Source: Enterobacteriaceae bacterium UBA3516 (lineage in GTDB: Bacteria; Pseudomonadota; Gammaproteobacteria; Enterobacterales; Enterobacteriaceae). From it: a DNA stretch of 11,947 bases. The notes under the pieces were generated by a model. That model ran no database searches. It had not been told where the DNA came from and was given only the letters and a program-made list of their open reading frames with translations. The stretch spans positions 1 to 11,947 of the forward strand of contig DFPL01000071.1 in assembly GCA_002377245.1 (NCBI GenBank), in the 5' to 3' direction. The position numbers were made by a program, and so were the translations under genes. Of this stretch, positions 1 through 7,067 are shown one piece after another. Each line of letters begins with the position of its first letter. The stretch's first letter is position 1.

Positions 1-1
1 C

Positions 2-799
2 GCCAGTCTTCCTCTGCAAACGCTGTTGTTGATTTTTATGCTGCTGGCGATGTTTGGCCCGCTGTTGAATTTGCTTATCTGGACGGTGGCGGAAAGCTGG
101 TTCTTCCCCCATGCGTTGCCCAGCCAGTGGGGGCTGAAATACTGGTATCAGGTGTTCAGCCCCTACAGCGATGTCTCCGGTTCGCTGCTGACCAGCGTGC
201 TCATCGCGGTGCTCTCGGTGGTGGTGTGCCTGCTGATTTCGGTGCCGGCAGGCTATGCGCTCTCACGGCGAGGGATGCCATTACGGGTATTGTTTATGCT
301 GCTGTTCTTGATTCCGCAGGCCTTCCCCAACCTGACGGTGTACATGAATATCGCCCGACTTTTCTACCAGTGGGGGCTGAACGGCACGATAGCGGGGGTG
401 GTGCTGGTGCACAGCATGCACGGCCTGATGTACTCGGTGTGGATCTGCGTGGCGGCGTTTTCTGCTGTCGACCCGCTGCTGGCAAGGGCTTCCCGTAATC
501 TCGGCGCCGGGCCGATTTATACCTTCTGGCATATTGTGCTGCCACAGGCCGCGCCGGGCATTATTGCCGCCAGTATTTTTGTCTTCCTGGAGTCGCTGGA
601 TGAATTTACCGGCACCTTTTTCGTCGGCGCACCGGACATCAGCACGCTGCCGCTGCTGTTGTATAACGCCAGTATGTCGGGTAACTATCAGATGTCGTCT
701 ATTACCGCCCTGATTCTGCTGGTGCCGTCACTGCTGTTTATGCTGGTCATCCATAAGTTCATGCGCCCGGAAATGTTGTCGAAGCTGGGTAAAGGGTGA
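2..799 (+). CDS. ABC transporter inner-membrane permease, 5' end cut by window edge
   Basis: The frame is open from the left edge (reading ASLPLQTLLLIF...) to a TGA, so the true start lies outside the window and about 265 residues are visible. TTG or ATG codons at 26-40 fall inside a hydrophobic first helix with no convincing ribosome site, so they are unlikely starts. The protein has about six hydrophobic segments. Near its C-terminal third is a degenerate EAA loop (ARASRNLGAG...IVLPQAAPG), the contact point with the ATPase; here RAS stands where EAA is usual. This resembles PotC/PhnV/FbpB-type permeases, which take up polyamines, 2-aminoethylphosphonate or ferric iron. The exact substrate cannot be told. 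A terminator about 90 bases downstream marks it as the last gene of its operon. It is separate from the tog genes. Confidence 0.
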   Translation, partial: ASLPLQTLLLIFMLLAMFGPLLNLLIWTVAESWFFPHALPSQWGLKYWYQVFSPYSDVSGSLLTSVLIAVLSVVVCLLISVPAGYALSRRGMPLRVLFMLLFLIPQAFPNLTVYMNIARLFYQWGLNGTIAGVVLVHSMHGLMYSVWICVAAFSAVDPLLARASRNLGAGPIYTFWHIVLPQAAPGIIAASIFVFLESLDEFTGTFFVGAPDISTLPLLLYNASMSGNYQMSSITALILLVPSLLFMLVIHKFMRPEMLSKLGKG

Positions 800-891
800 G
801 GGGGCTTTCGTTAACCGGACTGAATATTGCGATAGTTTTCTAAATATCTCTCCATATCTGTAGTGCCTCGTTAGGACCCTTCTCAAGGGTA

Positions 892-920
892 AACGCTCCG
901 TATTCACGGAGCGTTTTTTT
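892..920 (+). terminator. Intrinsic terminator after the ABC permease
   Basis: A perfect 10-bp stem (AACGCTCCGT at 892-901, ACGGAGCGTT at 906-915) with a 4-base ATTC loop runs into a T tract ending at 920. It is a textbook rho-independent terminator for the upstream operon. A second short hairpin sits immediately before it at 876-890. Confidence 0.
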
Positions 921-1139
921 ACTCAGCGACCCCATCTTCCCGGCAGGCCGGATTGGCTGATAACGTCAGGGTTTAGCCATTATCAAAACAGAAGGTTTAT
1001 TTCACTTAATACCGCCTCACGAATTTTGGTAGGTATCTTGAATTCCGCAGTTGATGTTGAGTAATGGCGCTCTTTTTAGGTCATTTTTATTAATGCCAAA
1101 GCCTCTTTTTAAACGCAAATTTGCCAACCACTTCACCTT
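921..1139. other. AT-rich intergenic stretch, no gene recognised
   Basis: No reading frame with a ribosome site or a recognisable product was seen here on either strand. The only structure is a 10-bp perfect palindrome GCAAATTTGC at 1115-1124, about 15 bases before the first KdgR-like operator. It could be an additional regulator site or chance. Confidence 0.
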
Positions 1140-1158
1140 ATTGAAACAGCGTTTCGAC
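1140..1158. promoter_or_regulatory. KdgR-like operator 1 upstream of tog
   Basis: TTGAAAC-AGC-GTTTCGA is an imperfect palindrome centred at 1149. It matches 13 of the 17 defined positions of the KdgR consensus as I remember it (AATRAAAYNNYRTTTYATT). KdgR is the IclR-family repressor of pectin genes in enterobacteria, and tog operons are known targets. This is the upstream and weaker of the two boxes at this promoter. Confidence 0.
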
Positions 1159-1168
1159 AACGATCACA
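1153..1168. promoter_or_regulatory. CRP-like site, tog promoter
   Basis: TTCGA-N6-TCACA has one perfect CRP half and one weak half with the correct 6-base spacing, centred at 1160.5. That is about 60 bases upstream of the start point predicted from the candidate promoter, close to the usual class I position. It overlaps the first KdgR-like box. cAMP-CRP activation of pectin uptake is established in soft-rot bacteria; the site here is inferred. Confidence 0.
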
Positions 1169-1185
1169 TTTCTATCATTTACCGA

Positions 1186-1213
1186 ATGACGCAGAAATAA
1201 ATCGCAATAGAAT
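1186..1213 (+). promoter_or_regulatory. Candidate sigma70 promoter for togMNAB
   Basis: The -35 candidate is ATGACG (1186-1191), followed by a 16-base spacer and a -10 candidate TAGAAT (1208-1213, five of six consensus bases). Predicted transcription would begin near 1220, giving a leader of about 220 bases before togM. The choice is supported mainly by geometry: the CRP-like site falls near -60 and the second KdgR-like box covers the start point. The -35 is weak. Confidence 0.
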
Positions 1214-1215
1214 AA

Positions 1216-1234
1216 ATTAAAACACTGTTTTACA
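1216..1234. promoter_or_regulatory. KdgR-like operator 2 at the tog start point
   Basis: TTAAAAC-ACT-GTTTTAC contains a perfect 7-bp inverted repeat (TAAAACA / TGTTTTA, 1218-1232) and matches 14 of 17 defined KdgR consensus positions. It directly follows the candidate -10 element, where a bound repressor would block initiation. Its centre at 1225 is 76 bases from the centre of box 1. Confidence 0.
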
Positions 1235-1333
1235 AATCAAGAACACAAGTTCTCGGGTTTTTAAAACCTGGACGGGATAAGTTAAATCTAACAGAAAAAA
1301 GAATACAAATCATAAGGTAAGGGAGATGACTTA

Positions 1334-1447
1334 TTGAGTCAGACACACGACAGATGCGGCTTCGCCATGGATAAAGAGGCGTGGTTGCGGCAACACCAGC
1401 AGATTCCGTTTTACACCATTGATTGCCAGGTAGGTATGTATGAATGA
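1334..1447 (+). CDS. 37-codon ORF overlapping togM: leader peptide or gene remnant
   Basis: A TTG codon at 1334 follows a GGGAG motif (1321-1325) by 8 bases and opens 37 codons (LSQTHDRCGFAMDKEAWLRQ...) ending in TGA at 1445-1447. The stop overlaps the togM start in ATGAATGA, the same 8-base geometry seen at the togM/togN junction, so it could couple translation to togM. GC rises from about 30% in the 100 bases from 1201 to about 52% across this ORF, which looks like real coding sequence. A competing ATG at 1326 gives only three codons before TGA. I do not recognise the peptide. It may be a decayed upstream operon gene (in Dickeya, pelW precedes togM) or a true leader peptide; neither is proved. 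Confidence 0.
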   Translation: MSQTHDRCGFAMDKEAWLRQHQQIPFYTIDCQVGMYE

Positions 1448-2330
1448 AAACAAAATGCTGGGGCTTGCGTGGATATCTCCCTATATCATTGGGCTGATAC
1501 TCTTTACGGCATTCCCTTTCGTTTCATCTTTCTTTCTCAGTTTTACTGATTATGATTTGATGAGTCCGCCGGTATTTAACGGCATTGAAAACTATCGCTA
1601 CATGTTTACAGAAGATACGCTTTTCTGGAAATCAATGGGCGTGACCTTTGCCTATGTATTTTTAACCATCCCATTGAAACTTGCTTTTGCGCTGGGAATT
1701 GCATTTGTACTGAACTTTAAATTACGCGGCATTGGGTTTTTCCGAACTGCTTATTATATTCCATCAATCCTTGGTAGCTCAGTCGCCATTGCCGTTTTGT
1801 GGCGTGCGCTGTTTGCGATTGATGGCCTGCTGAACAGCTTTATTGGCGTATTTGGATTCGACGCGGTGAACTGGCTTGGCGAGCCCTCTTTAGCGTTGAT
1901 GTCGGTGACATTGCTGCGCGTCTGGCAGTTTGGTTCTGCGATGGTTATTTTCCTGGCCGCCCTGCAAAACGTTCCGCAATCCCAGTATGAAGCCGCGATG
2001 ATTGATGGCGCGTCTAAATGGCAAATGTTCATGAAAGTCACCGTGCCGCTGATTACGCCGGTTATCTTCTTCAATTTTATTATGCAAACCACCCAGGCGT
2101 TTCAGGAATTTACCGGACCGTATGTGATTACAGGCGGTGGGCCAACTTATTCCACCTATCTGTTCTCGTTATATATCTACGACACCGCATTCAAATACTT
2201 CGACATGGGTTACGGCGCTGCGCTGGCCTGGATCCTGTTCCTGGTCGTCGCTGTCTTTGCTGCCATCGCCTTTAAGTCTTCGAAATACTGGGTGTTCTAC
2301 TCCGCCGATAAGGGAGGCAAAAATGGCTGA
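1440..2330 (+). CDS. togM: Oligogalacturonide ABC importer, inner-membrane permease TogM
   Basis: This 296-residue MalF/UgpA-class permease has six membrane segments. It carries the cytoplasmic EAA loop YEAAMIDGASKWQMF...VPLITP (E184, G190, P203), which docks onto the ATPase. The segment SFTDYDLMSPPVFNGIENY and the C-terminal KSSKYWVFYSADKGGKNG closely resemble Dickeya TogM as I recall it, hence the symbol. With TogN it forms the membrane channel for pectic oligomers. The start at ATG 1440 is preceded by AGGTAGGT-type sequence, and the 37-codon ORF overlaps it, suggesting coupled translation. The first 360 bases are only about 40% GC, against about 57% in togN. The last 8 bases overlap togN. 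Confidence 0.
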   Translation: MNENKMLGLAWISPYIIGLILFTAFPFVSSFFLSFTDYDLMSPPVFNGIENYRYMFTEDTLFWKSMGVTFAYVFLTIPLKLAFALGIAFVLNFKLRGIGFFRTAYYIPSILGSSVAIAVLWRALFAIDGLLNSFIGVFGFDAVNWLGEPSLALMSVTLLRVWQFGSAMVIFLAALQNVPQSQYEAAMIDGASKWQMFMKVTVPLITPVIFFNFIMQTTQAFQEFTGPYVITGGGPTYSTYLFSLYIYDTAFKYFDMGYGAALAWILFLVVAVFAAIAFKSSKYWVFYSADKGGKNG

Positions 2331-3225
2331 TATTCAGGAAATGTCTACGGCGAGAAGCATTGCGGAACGTGAAGTTGCCCGCACGCAACGCAAAGAGAAA
2401 ATCAACGCCAGCATTCGTTACGTGATCCTGCTATTTGTGGGCGTGTTAATGCTCTATCCGCTGGTGTGGATGTTCTCTGCGTCGTTCAAACCGAACCACG
2501 AGATCTTCACCACGCTAAGCCTGTGGCCTGCACACGCCACCTGGGACGGCTTTATTAACGGTTGGAAGACCGGCACGGAGTACAACTTTGGTCATTACAT
2601 GCTGAACACGTTTAAGTATGTGATCCCAAAAGTGATTCTGACCATTATCTCCTCCACCATTGTGGCGTACGGCTTTGCCCGCTTCGATATTCCGTGGAAG
2701 AAGTTTTGGTTCGCCACGCTCATTACCACCATGCTGCTGCCAAGCACCGTGCTGCTGATCCCGCAGTACCTGATGTTCCGTGAAATGGGCATGCTGAACA
2801 GCTACATGCCGCTTTACCTGCCGCTGGCCTTTGCCACGCAGGGGTTCTTCGTCTTTATGCTGATTCAGTTCCTGCGCGGCGTGCCGCGTGACATGGAAGA
2901 AGCCGCACAGATTGACGGCTGTAACTCCATCCAGGTGCTGTGGTACGTGGTGGTGCCGATTCTGAAACCGGCCATCATCTCCGTCGCATTGTTCCAGTTT
3001 ATGTGGTCAATGAACGACTTTGTCGGGCCGCTGATTTATGTCTACAGCGTGGATAAATACCCGATTGCACTGGCTCTGAAAATGTCCATCGACGTCACCG
3101 AAGGTGCGCCATGGAACGAAATTCTGGCAATGGCGAGCATCTCCATTCTGCCCTCTATCATCGTCTTCTTCCTGGCGCAGCGCTACTTCGTACAGGGCGT
3201 TACCAGCAGCGGAATTAAAGGTTAA
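2323..3225 (+). CDS. togN: Oligogalacturonide ABC importer, inner-membrane permease TogN
   Basis: This 300-residue MalG-class permease is TogM's partner in the membrane heterodimer. The frame is open further upstream, but the start is ATG 2323: AGGGAGG at 2311-2317 is well placed and the start overlaps the togM stop as ATGGCTGA. A charged N-terminal cytoplasmic tail (about residues 1-30) precedes the first membrane helix (about 31-52). The EAA loop is EEAAQIDGCNSIQVLWYVVVPILKP (E193, G199, P212). The C-terminus RYFVQGVTSSGIKG is the typical MalG-type ending. togA follows 12 bases downstream with its own ribosome site. Confidence 0.
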   Translation: MADIQEMSTARSIAEREVARTQRKEKINASIRYVILLFVGVLMLYPLVWMFSASFKPNHEIFTTLSLWPAHATWDGFINGWKTGTEYNFGHYMLNTFKYVIPKVILTIISSTIVAYGFARFDIPWKKFWFATLITTMLLPSTVLLIPQYLMFREMGMLNSYMPLYLPLAFATQGFFVFMLIQFLRGVPRDMEEAAQIDGCNSIQVLWYVVVPILKPAIISVALFQFMWSMNDFVGPLIYVYSVDKYPIALALKMSIDVTEGAPWNEILAMASISILPSIIVFFLAQRYFVQGVTSSGIKG

Positions 3226-3237
3226 AAGGGAAATATC

Positions 3238-4365
3238 ATGGCTGAAGTTATTTTCAACAAACTGGAAAAGGTTTACTCCAACGGCTTCAAAGCGGTACAT
3301 GCTATCGACCTCAAAATCGCTGAAGGGGAGTTCATGGTGATTGTTGGGCCATCCGGCTGCGCGAAGTCAACCACCCTGCGTATGCTGGCCGGTCTGGAAA
3401 CCATCAGCGGCGGCGAAGTGCGCATTGGCGAAAAAATCGTGAATAACCTCGCGCCAAAAGAGCGCGGGATTGCGATGGTGTTCCAGAACTATGCGCTCTA
3501 CCCACACATGACCGTGCGTGAAAACCTGGCCTTTGGTCTGAAGCTCAGCAAGTTGCCAAAAGCGCAGATCGAAGAGCAGGTTAACGAAGCGGCAAAAATC
3601 CTTGAACTGGATGAACTGCTGGACCGTCTGCCGCGTCAGCTTTCCGGTGGGCAGGCACAGCGTGTGGCGGTAGGTCGTGCCATTGTGAAAAAGCCAGACG
3701 TGTTCCTCTTTGATGAACCGCTGTCAAACCTCGATGCCAAGCTGCGCGCCTCAATGCGTATCCGTATCTCCGACCTACACAAGCAGTTGAAAGCCTCCGG
3801 CAAACCGGCCACCACCGTCTATGTGACGCATGACCAGACCGAAGCGATGACCATGGGTGACCGCATCTGCGTCATGAAACTGGGCCATATCATGCAGGTG
3901 GATACCCCGGACAACCTGTACCACAAACCGAAAAACATGTTTGTTGCTGGCTTTATTGGCTCGCCAGAAATGAACATCCGTGCCAGCAAACTGGTATCGC
4001 AGGACGGTCAGTTGTCTCTGACCATCGGCAACCAGACTCTGCCGTTAAGCGCAGAGTTGAAAGAGAAGGTCGCGGCTTACGCAGATCAGGACATTTTCTA
4101 CGGCATTCGCCCGGACTTTGTGTCGATTTCCGATGAGCCCTTCGCCCAGGGCAGTTGCAGCGGCGAGATGGTTCGTGCTGAAAACATGGGACATGAATTC
4201 TTTGTTTACCTGAAGGTCGGCGAATACGAACTGACTGCCCGAATTCCTTCCGATGAAGCTAAGCCTCTGATCAACAAGGGCCTTCATCGTCAGGTGTACT
4301 TTACGTTCGACATGCATAAGTGTCATATCTTTGACGCAAAAACTGAACAGAACATCTCTCTCTGA
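3238..4365 (+). CDS. togA: Oligogalacturonide ABC importer, ATPase subunit TogA
   Basis: This 375-residue MalK/UgpC-type ATPase powers the TogMN channel from the cytoplasmic face. Visible motifs: Walker A GPSGCAKST (37-45), Q-loop Gln at 83 (FQNYALYPH), ABC signature LSGGQAQR (135-142), Walker B FLFDEP (156-161), D-loop SNLD (163-166) and H-loop His198 (TVYVTHD). Residues from about 240 onward form the regulatory TOBE/OB-fold domain common to sugar importers. The Walker A glycine before the lysine is Ala42, read from GCG at 3361-3363, instead of the usual Gly. Everything else is canonical, so I expect an active protein. The ATG at 3238 is preceded by AAAAGGG. togB starts 14 bases after the stop. 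Confidence 0.
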   Translation: MAEVIFNKLEKVYSNGFKAVHAIDLKIAEGEFMVIVGPSGCAKSTTLRMLAGLETISGGEVRIGEKIVNNLAPKERGIAMVFQNYALYPHMTVRENLAFGLKLSKLPKAQIEEQVNEAAKILELDELLDRLPRQLSGGQAQRVAVGRAIVKKPDVFLFDEPLSNLDAKLRASMRIRISDLHKQLKASGKPATTVYVTHDQTEAMTMGDRICVMKLGHIMQVDTPDNLYHKPKNMFVAGFIGSPEMNIRASKLVSQDGQLSLTIGNQTLPLSAELKEKVAAYADQDIFYGIRPDFVSISDEPFAQGSCSGEMVRAENMGHEFFVYLKVGEYELTARIPSDEAKPLINKGLHRQVYFTFDMHKCHIFDAKTEQNISL

Positions 4366-4379
4366 CTGGAGTTATAAAA

Positions 4380-5666
4380 ATGAAAAAAGTGCTTTTAAGC
4401 GCAGCCATCTCCGCTACTCTGGGCCTTACTGCTTTGCCATCGATGGCGCAAGATGTTGATTTACGTATGTCCTGGTGGGGGGGCAATGGCCGTCATCAGG
4501 TCACACTGAAAGCGCTGGAAGAGTTCCACAAGCAAAACCCGGATATTAACGTTAAGTCGGAATACACCGGCTGGGATGGCCACTTATCCCGTCTCACGAC
4601 CCAGATTGCGGGCGGCACCGAGCCGGATGTGATGCAGACTAACTGGAACTGGCTGCCGATCTTCTCCAAAAACGGCGATGGCTTCTACGATCTGAACAAA
4701 ATGAAGGATGTCATCGACCTGACCCAGTTCGATCAGAAAGAGCTGCAGTCCACCACCGTTGACGGCAAGCTGAACGGGATCCCCATCTCGGTGACCGCGC
4801 GCGTGTTCTACTTCAACGACGAAGCGTGGAAAAAAGCGGGCGTTGAATACCCGAAAACCTGGGATGAGCTGAAAGCTGCCGGTAAAGCCTTCGAAAGCAA
4901 GCTGGGCAAACAGTACTACCCGGTCGTGCTTGAGCACCAGGATACCCTGGCGCTGCTGAACTCGTACATGGTGCAGAAATACAACGTGCCTGCGGTCGAC
5001 GAGAAAGCGAAAAAGCTCGCCTGGAGCAAAGAGCAGTGGGTGGAATTCTTCCAGACCTATAAGGCACTGGTGGATAGCCACGTCATGCCGGACACCAAAT
5101 ATTACGCCTCGTTCGGTAAGAGCAATATGTACGAGATGAAGCCGTGGATCGAGGGGGAGTGGGGCGGGACCTACATGTGGAACTCCACCATCAAAAAATA
5201 CTCCGACAACCTGAAGCCACCGGCGAAGCTGGAGCTGGGCAGCTACCCCATGCTGCCGGGAGCGACGGATGCTGGCTTATTCTTTAAACCTGCACAAATG
5301 CTCTCCATTGGTAAAACCACCAAAAACCCGGAAGCCGCAGCAAAAGTGATTAATTTCCTGCTGAACAGCAAAGAGGGTGTCGAAACCCTGGGCCTGGAGC
5401 GCGGCGTTCCCTTGAGTAAAGTGGCGGTGAAATACCTGACCGAAAGCGGCGCAATCAAGGAGAACGATCCGGCGGTAGCGGGCCTGCGTCTGGCGCAGTC
5501 TCTGCCAACAAAATTGTCCGTCTCACCGTACTTTGACGATCCGCAAATCGTTGCCCAGTTTGGTACGGCATTGCAGTACATCGACTACGAGCAGAAAACA
5601 GTAGAAGAGACGGCGGTGGACTTCCAGCGTCAGGCTGAACGTATTCTGAAACGCGCAATGCGTTAA
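4380..5666 (+). CDS. togB: Periplasmic oligogalacturonide-binding protein TogB
   Basis: This 428-residue family 1 extracellular solute-binding protein captures pectic oligomers in the periplasm and delivers them to TogMN. An N-terminal Sec signal peptide is clear (MKKVLLSAAISATLGLTALPSMA), with likely cleavage between Ala23 and Gln24. There is no lipobox cysteine, so the mature protein should be soluble. The mature N-terminus LRMSWWGGNGRHQ, then ALEEFHKQNPDINVKSEYTGWDG and GGTEPDVMQTNW, is typical of sugar-binding members of this family. A run of seven G bases (4477-4483) encodes part of WWGGN. GGAG at 4368-4371 sets the ATG at 4380. It is the last tog gene, followed by an intrinsic terminator. 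Confidence 0.
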   Translation: MKKVLLSAAISATLGLTALPSMAQDVDLRMSWWGGNGRHQVTLKALEEFHKQNPDINVKSEYTGWDGHLSRLTTQIAGGTEPDVMQTNWNWLPIFSKNGDGFYDLNKMKDVIDLTQFDQKELQSTTVDGKLNGIPISVTARVFYFNDEAWKKAGVEYPKTWDELKAAGKAFESKLGKQYYPVVLEHQDTLALLNSYMVQKYNVPAVDEKAKKLAWSKEQWVEFFQTYKALVDSHVMPDTKYYASFGKSNMYEMKPWIEGEWGGTYMWNSTIKKYSDNLKPPAKLELGSYPMLPGATDAGLFFKPAQMLSIGKTTKNPEAAAKVINFLLNSKEGVETLGLERGVPLSKVAVKYLTESGAIKENDPAVAGLRLAQSLPTKLSVSPYFDDPQIVAQFGTALQYIDYEQKTVEETAVDFQRQAERILKRAMR

Positions 5667-5681
5667 TCAGTCTCTTTCATC

Positions 5682-5715
5682 AATACCCTGTTGCCACGGC
5701 GGCAGGGTATTTTTT
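5682..5715 (+). terminator. Terminator between togB and the first ogl
   Basis: AATACCCTG (5682-5690) pairs with CAGGGTATT (5703-5711), with a small GCC/GGC pairing possible inside the 12-base loop. A T tract follows to 5715. Only 25 bases separate it from the next start codon and no promoter is obvious between them. The first ogl may therefore depend on readthrough, making this a partial terminator that lowers ogl relative to tog. Confidence 0.
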
Positions 5716-5740
5716 CAGATGATCCTACAAGGACCAAATA

Positions 5741-6868
5741 ATGAAAGGCAAAATCATCCCGCTCTCATTTCGCACGCGCCAGGACAGTTTGACCGGGCAC
5801 GATGTGATACGGATGACGCCCCCGCACATCATTTGTCACCGCAACTATTTTTATCAAAAATGTTTTACCCGTGATGGCAACAAGCTCATTTTCGGTGGTG
5901 CGTTTGAAGGCCACTGGAACTACTACCTGTTGGATATCGCCAGACAACAGGCCACACAACTGACCGAGGGGGCCGGGGATAATACCTTTGGTGGCTTCCT
6001 CTCCACTGACGATCGCGCGCTGTGGTATGTGAAAGAGAATCAGCAACTGCGGCGTGTCGATCTCGACAGTCTGGAAGAGCGCGTGGTGTATGAGGTCGAC
6101 AGTGACTGGGTTGCCTACGGCACCTGGGTCGCCAACAGCGACTGCACCCGGCTGGTGGGCATTGAGATTAAAAAAAGCGACTGGCAGCCGCTTACCGACT
6201 GGCGTAAGTTCCGCGAGTTTTACTTCACTCACCCGGAGTGCCGCTTGATCAATATCTGCCTGCAAACCGGCGAACGGCGTGTGATGCTGCAGGAAAAGCG
6301 CTGGCTGGGGCACCCGATTTACCGTCCGTTCGACGACCACACCGTGGCGTTTTGCCATGAAGGCCCCCGCGATGTTATTGATGCGCGGATGTGGCTGATT
6401 AACGAAGACGGCAGCAACCTGCGTAAGGTGCGTCAGCACGGCGTGGGTGAAAGTTTTACCCATGAGTTTTGGGTGCCGAACGGGTCTGCGCTCTGCTACG
6501 TGGCGCACAAAGAGAACGACCCCAGGCGTTATCTGTTCAGTGCCGACCCGCTGACGCTGGAAAACCGCCAGCTGATGGCGATTCCTCCCTGCTCTCATCT
6601 AATGAGTAATGATGACGGCACGCTGATTGTCGGCGACGGTGCCCCGCACAATACCGGCGATATCAGTCTTAACGATCCGTTTATCTGGGTATTTGATATT
6701 GCGAAGGGCACGCAAACCGCTATTTGTCAGCACAACACCAGCTGGAAAGTGCTCAACGGCGACCGCCAGGTGACGCATCCGCACCCCTCCTTCTCACCGG
6801 ATAATCAGTGGGTGCTCTATACCTCAGATGAAGAGGGGATGCCGGCGCTGTATCTTGCGCGCGTCTGA
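5741..6868 (+). CDS. ogl: Oligogalacturonate lyase (PL22), first tandem copy
   Basis: This 375-residue cytoplasmic lyase would cleave short (unsaturated) oligogalacturonates to 5-keto-4-deoxyuronate by beta-elimination. It has no signal peptide and a WD40-like seven-bladed propeller sequence pattern. Residues equivalent to the catalytic and metal site reported for Yersinia PL22 (from memory: R217, H242, H287, Q350, H353, H355) are all present as R216 (DARMW), H241 (FTHEFW), H286 (CSHLMSN), Q343, H346 and H348 (RQVTHPHPSF). It lacks about six residues between H286 and Q343 relative to the second copy and is shorter than the usual roughly 388 residues. The two copies are about two-thirds identical by eye. 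AAGGA at 5729-5733 sets the start. It lies downstream of togB beyond a terminator. It could have a shifted substrate preference. Confidence 0.
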   Translation: MKGKIIPLSFRTRQDSLTGHDVIRMTPPHIICHRNYFYQKCFTRDGNKLIFGGAFEGHWNYYLLDIARQQATQLTEGAGDNTFGGFLSTDDRALWYVKENQQLRRVDLDSLEERVVYEVDSDWVAYGTWVANSDCTRLVGIEIKKSDWQPLTDWRKFREFYFTHPECRLINICLQTGERRVMLQEKRWLGHPIYRPFDDHTVAFCHEGPRDVIDARMWLINEDGSNLRKVRQHGVGESFTHEFWVPNGSALCYVAHKENDPRRYLFSADPLTLENRQLMAIPPCSHLMSNDDGTLIVGDGAPHNTGDISLNDPFIWVFDIAKGTQTAICQHNTSWKVLNGDRQVTHPHPSFSPDNQWVLYTSDEEGMPALYLARV

Positions 6869-6987
6869 GCCCCCTGGAGCAGAAACCGAAGTGACCAGGC
6901 CGGGTTTAACCCACCGGCTAATTTCTGGCGAGCGAGGGCGCTTATCACCTGCTCTGCGAGTAACGCGAAGTGCAGCGCGATTCGATA

Positions 6988-7015
6988 TTGTAATGCATTG
7001 TTTTTAAATTATATT
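6988..7015 (+). promoter_or_regulatory. Candidate promoter (and weak KdgR-like sequence) before the second ogl
   Basis: TTGTAA (6988-6993), a 16-base spacer and TATATT (7010-7015, five of six) form a plausible sigma70 promoter in the 199-base gap between the two ogl genes. The spacer region 6992-7010 matches 12 of 17 KdgR consensus positions but has poor symmetry, so it is only a weak operator candidate. The -35 is four of six. Confidence 0.
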
Positions 7016-7067
7016 TCACCGATCGGACCACAGGTTGAACCCTGTCGTCGAATTCAAGGAGTGCATC

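Noticed and set aside
945..975. GC-rich sequence resembling a REP element after the first terminator
   Set aside because: Only a partial resemblance (GGCAGGCCGGAT) without the full inverted structure.
2137..2322. Upstream extension of togN by 62 codons
   Set aside because: It lies wholly inside togM in another frame; the strong AGGGAGG site and overlap geometry point to ATG 2323.
4477..4483. Run of seven G bases in togB, a possible slippage or phase-variation site
   Set aside because: It encodes the conserved WWGGN segment of this binding-protein class and the frame is intact; seven Gs alone is weak evidence.
6896..6921. GC-rich hairpin after the first ogl (GCCGG...CCGGC) as a terminator
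   Set aside because: The stem is short with a long loop and no T tract follows.
6992..7010. KdgR box before the second ogl
   Set aside because: 12 of 17 matches and little symmetry; kept only as a note within the candidate promoter, not called as an operator.
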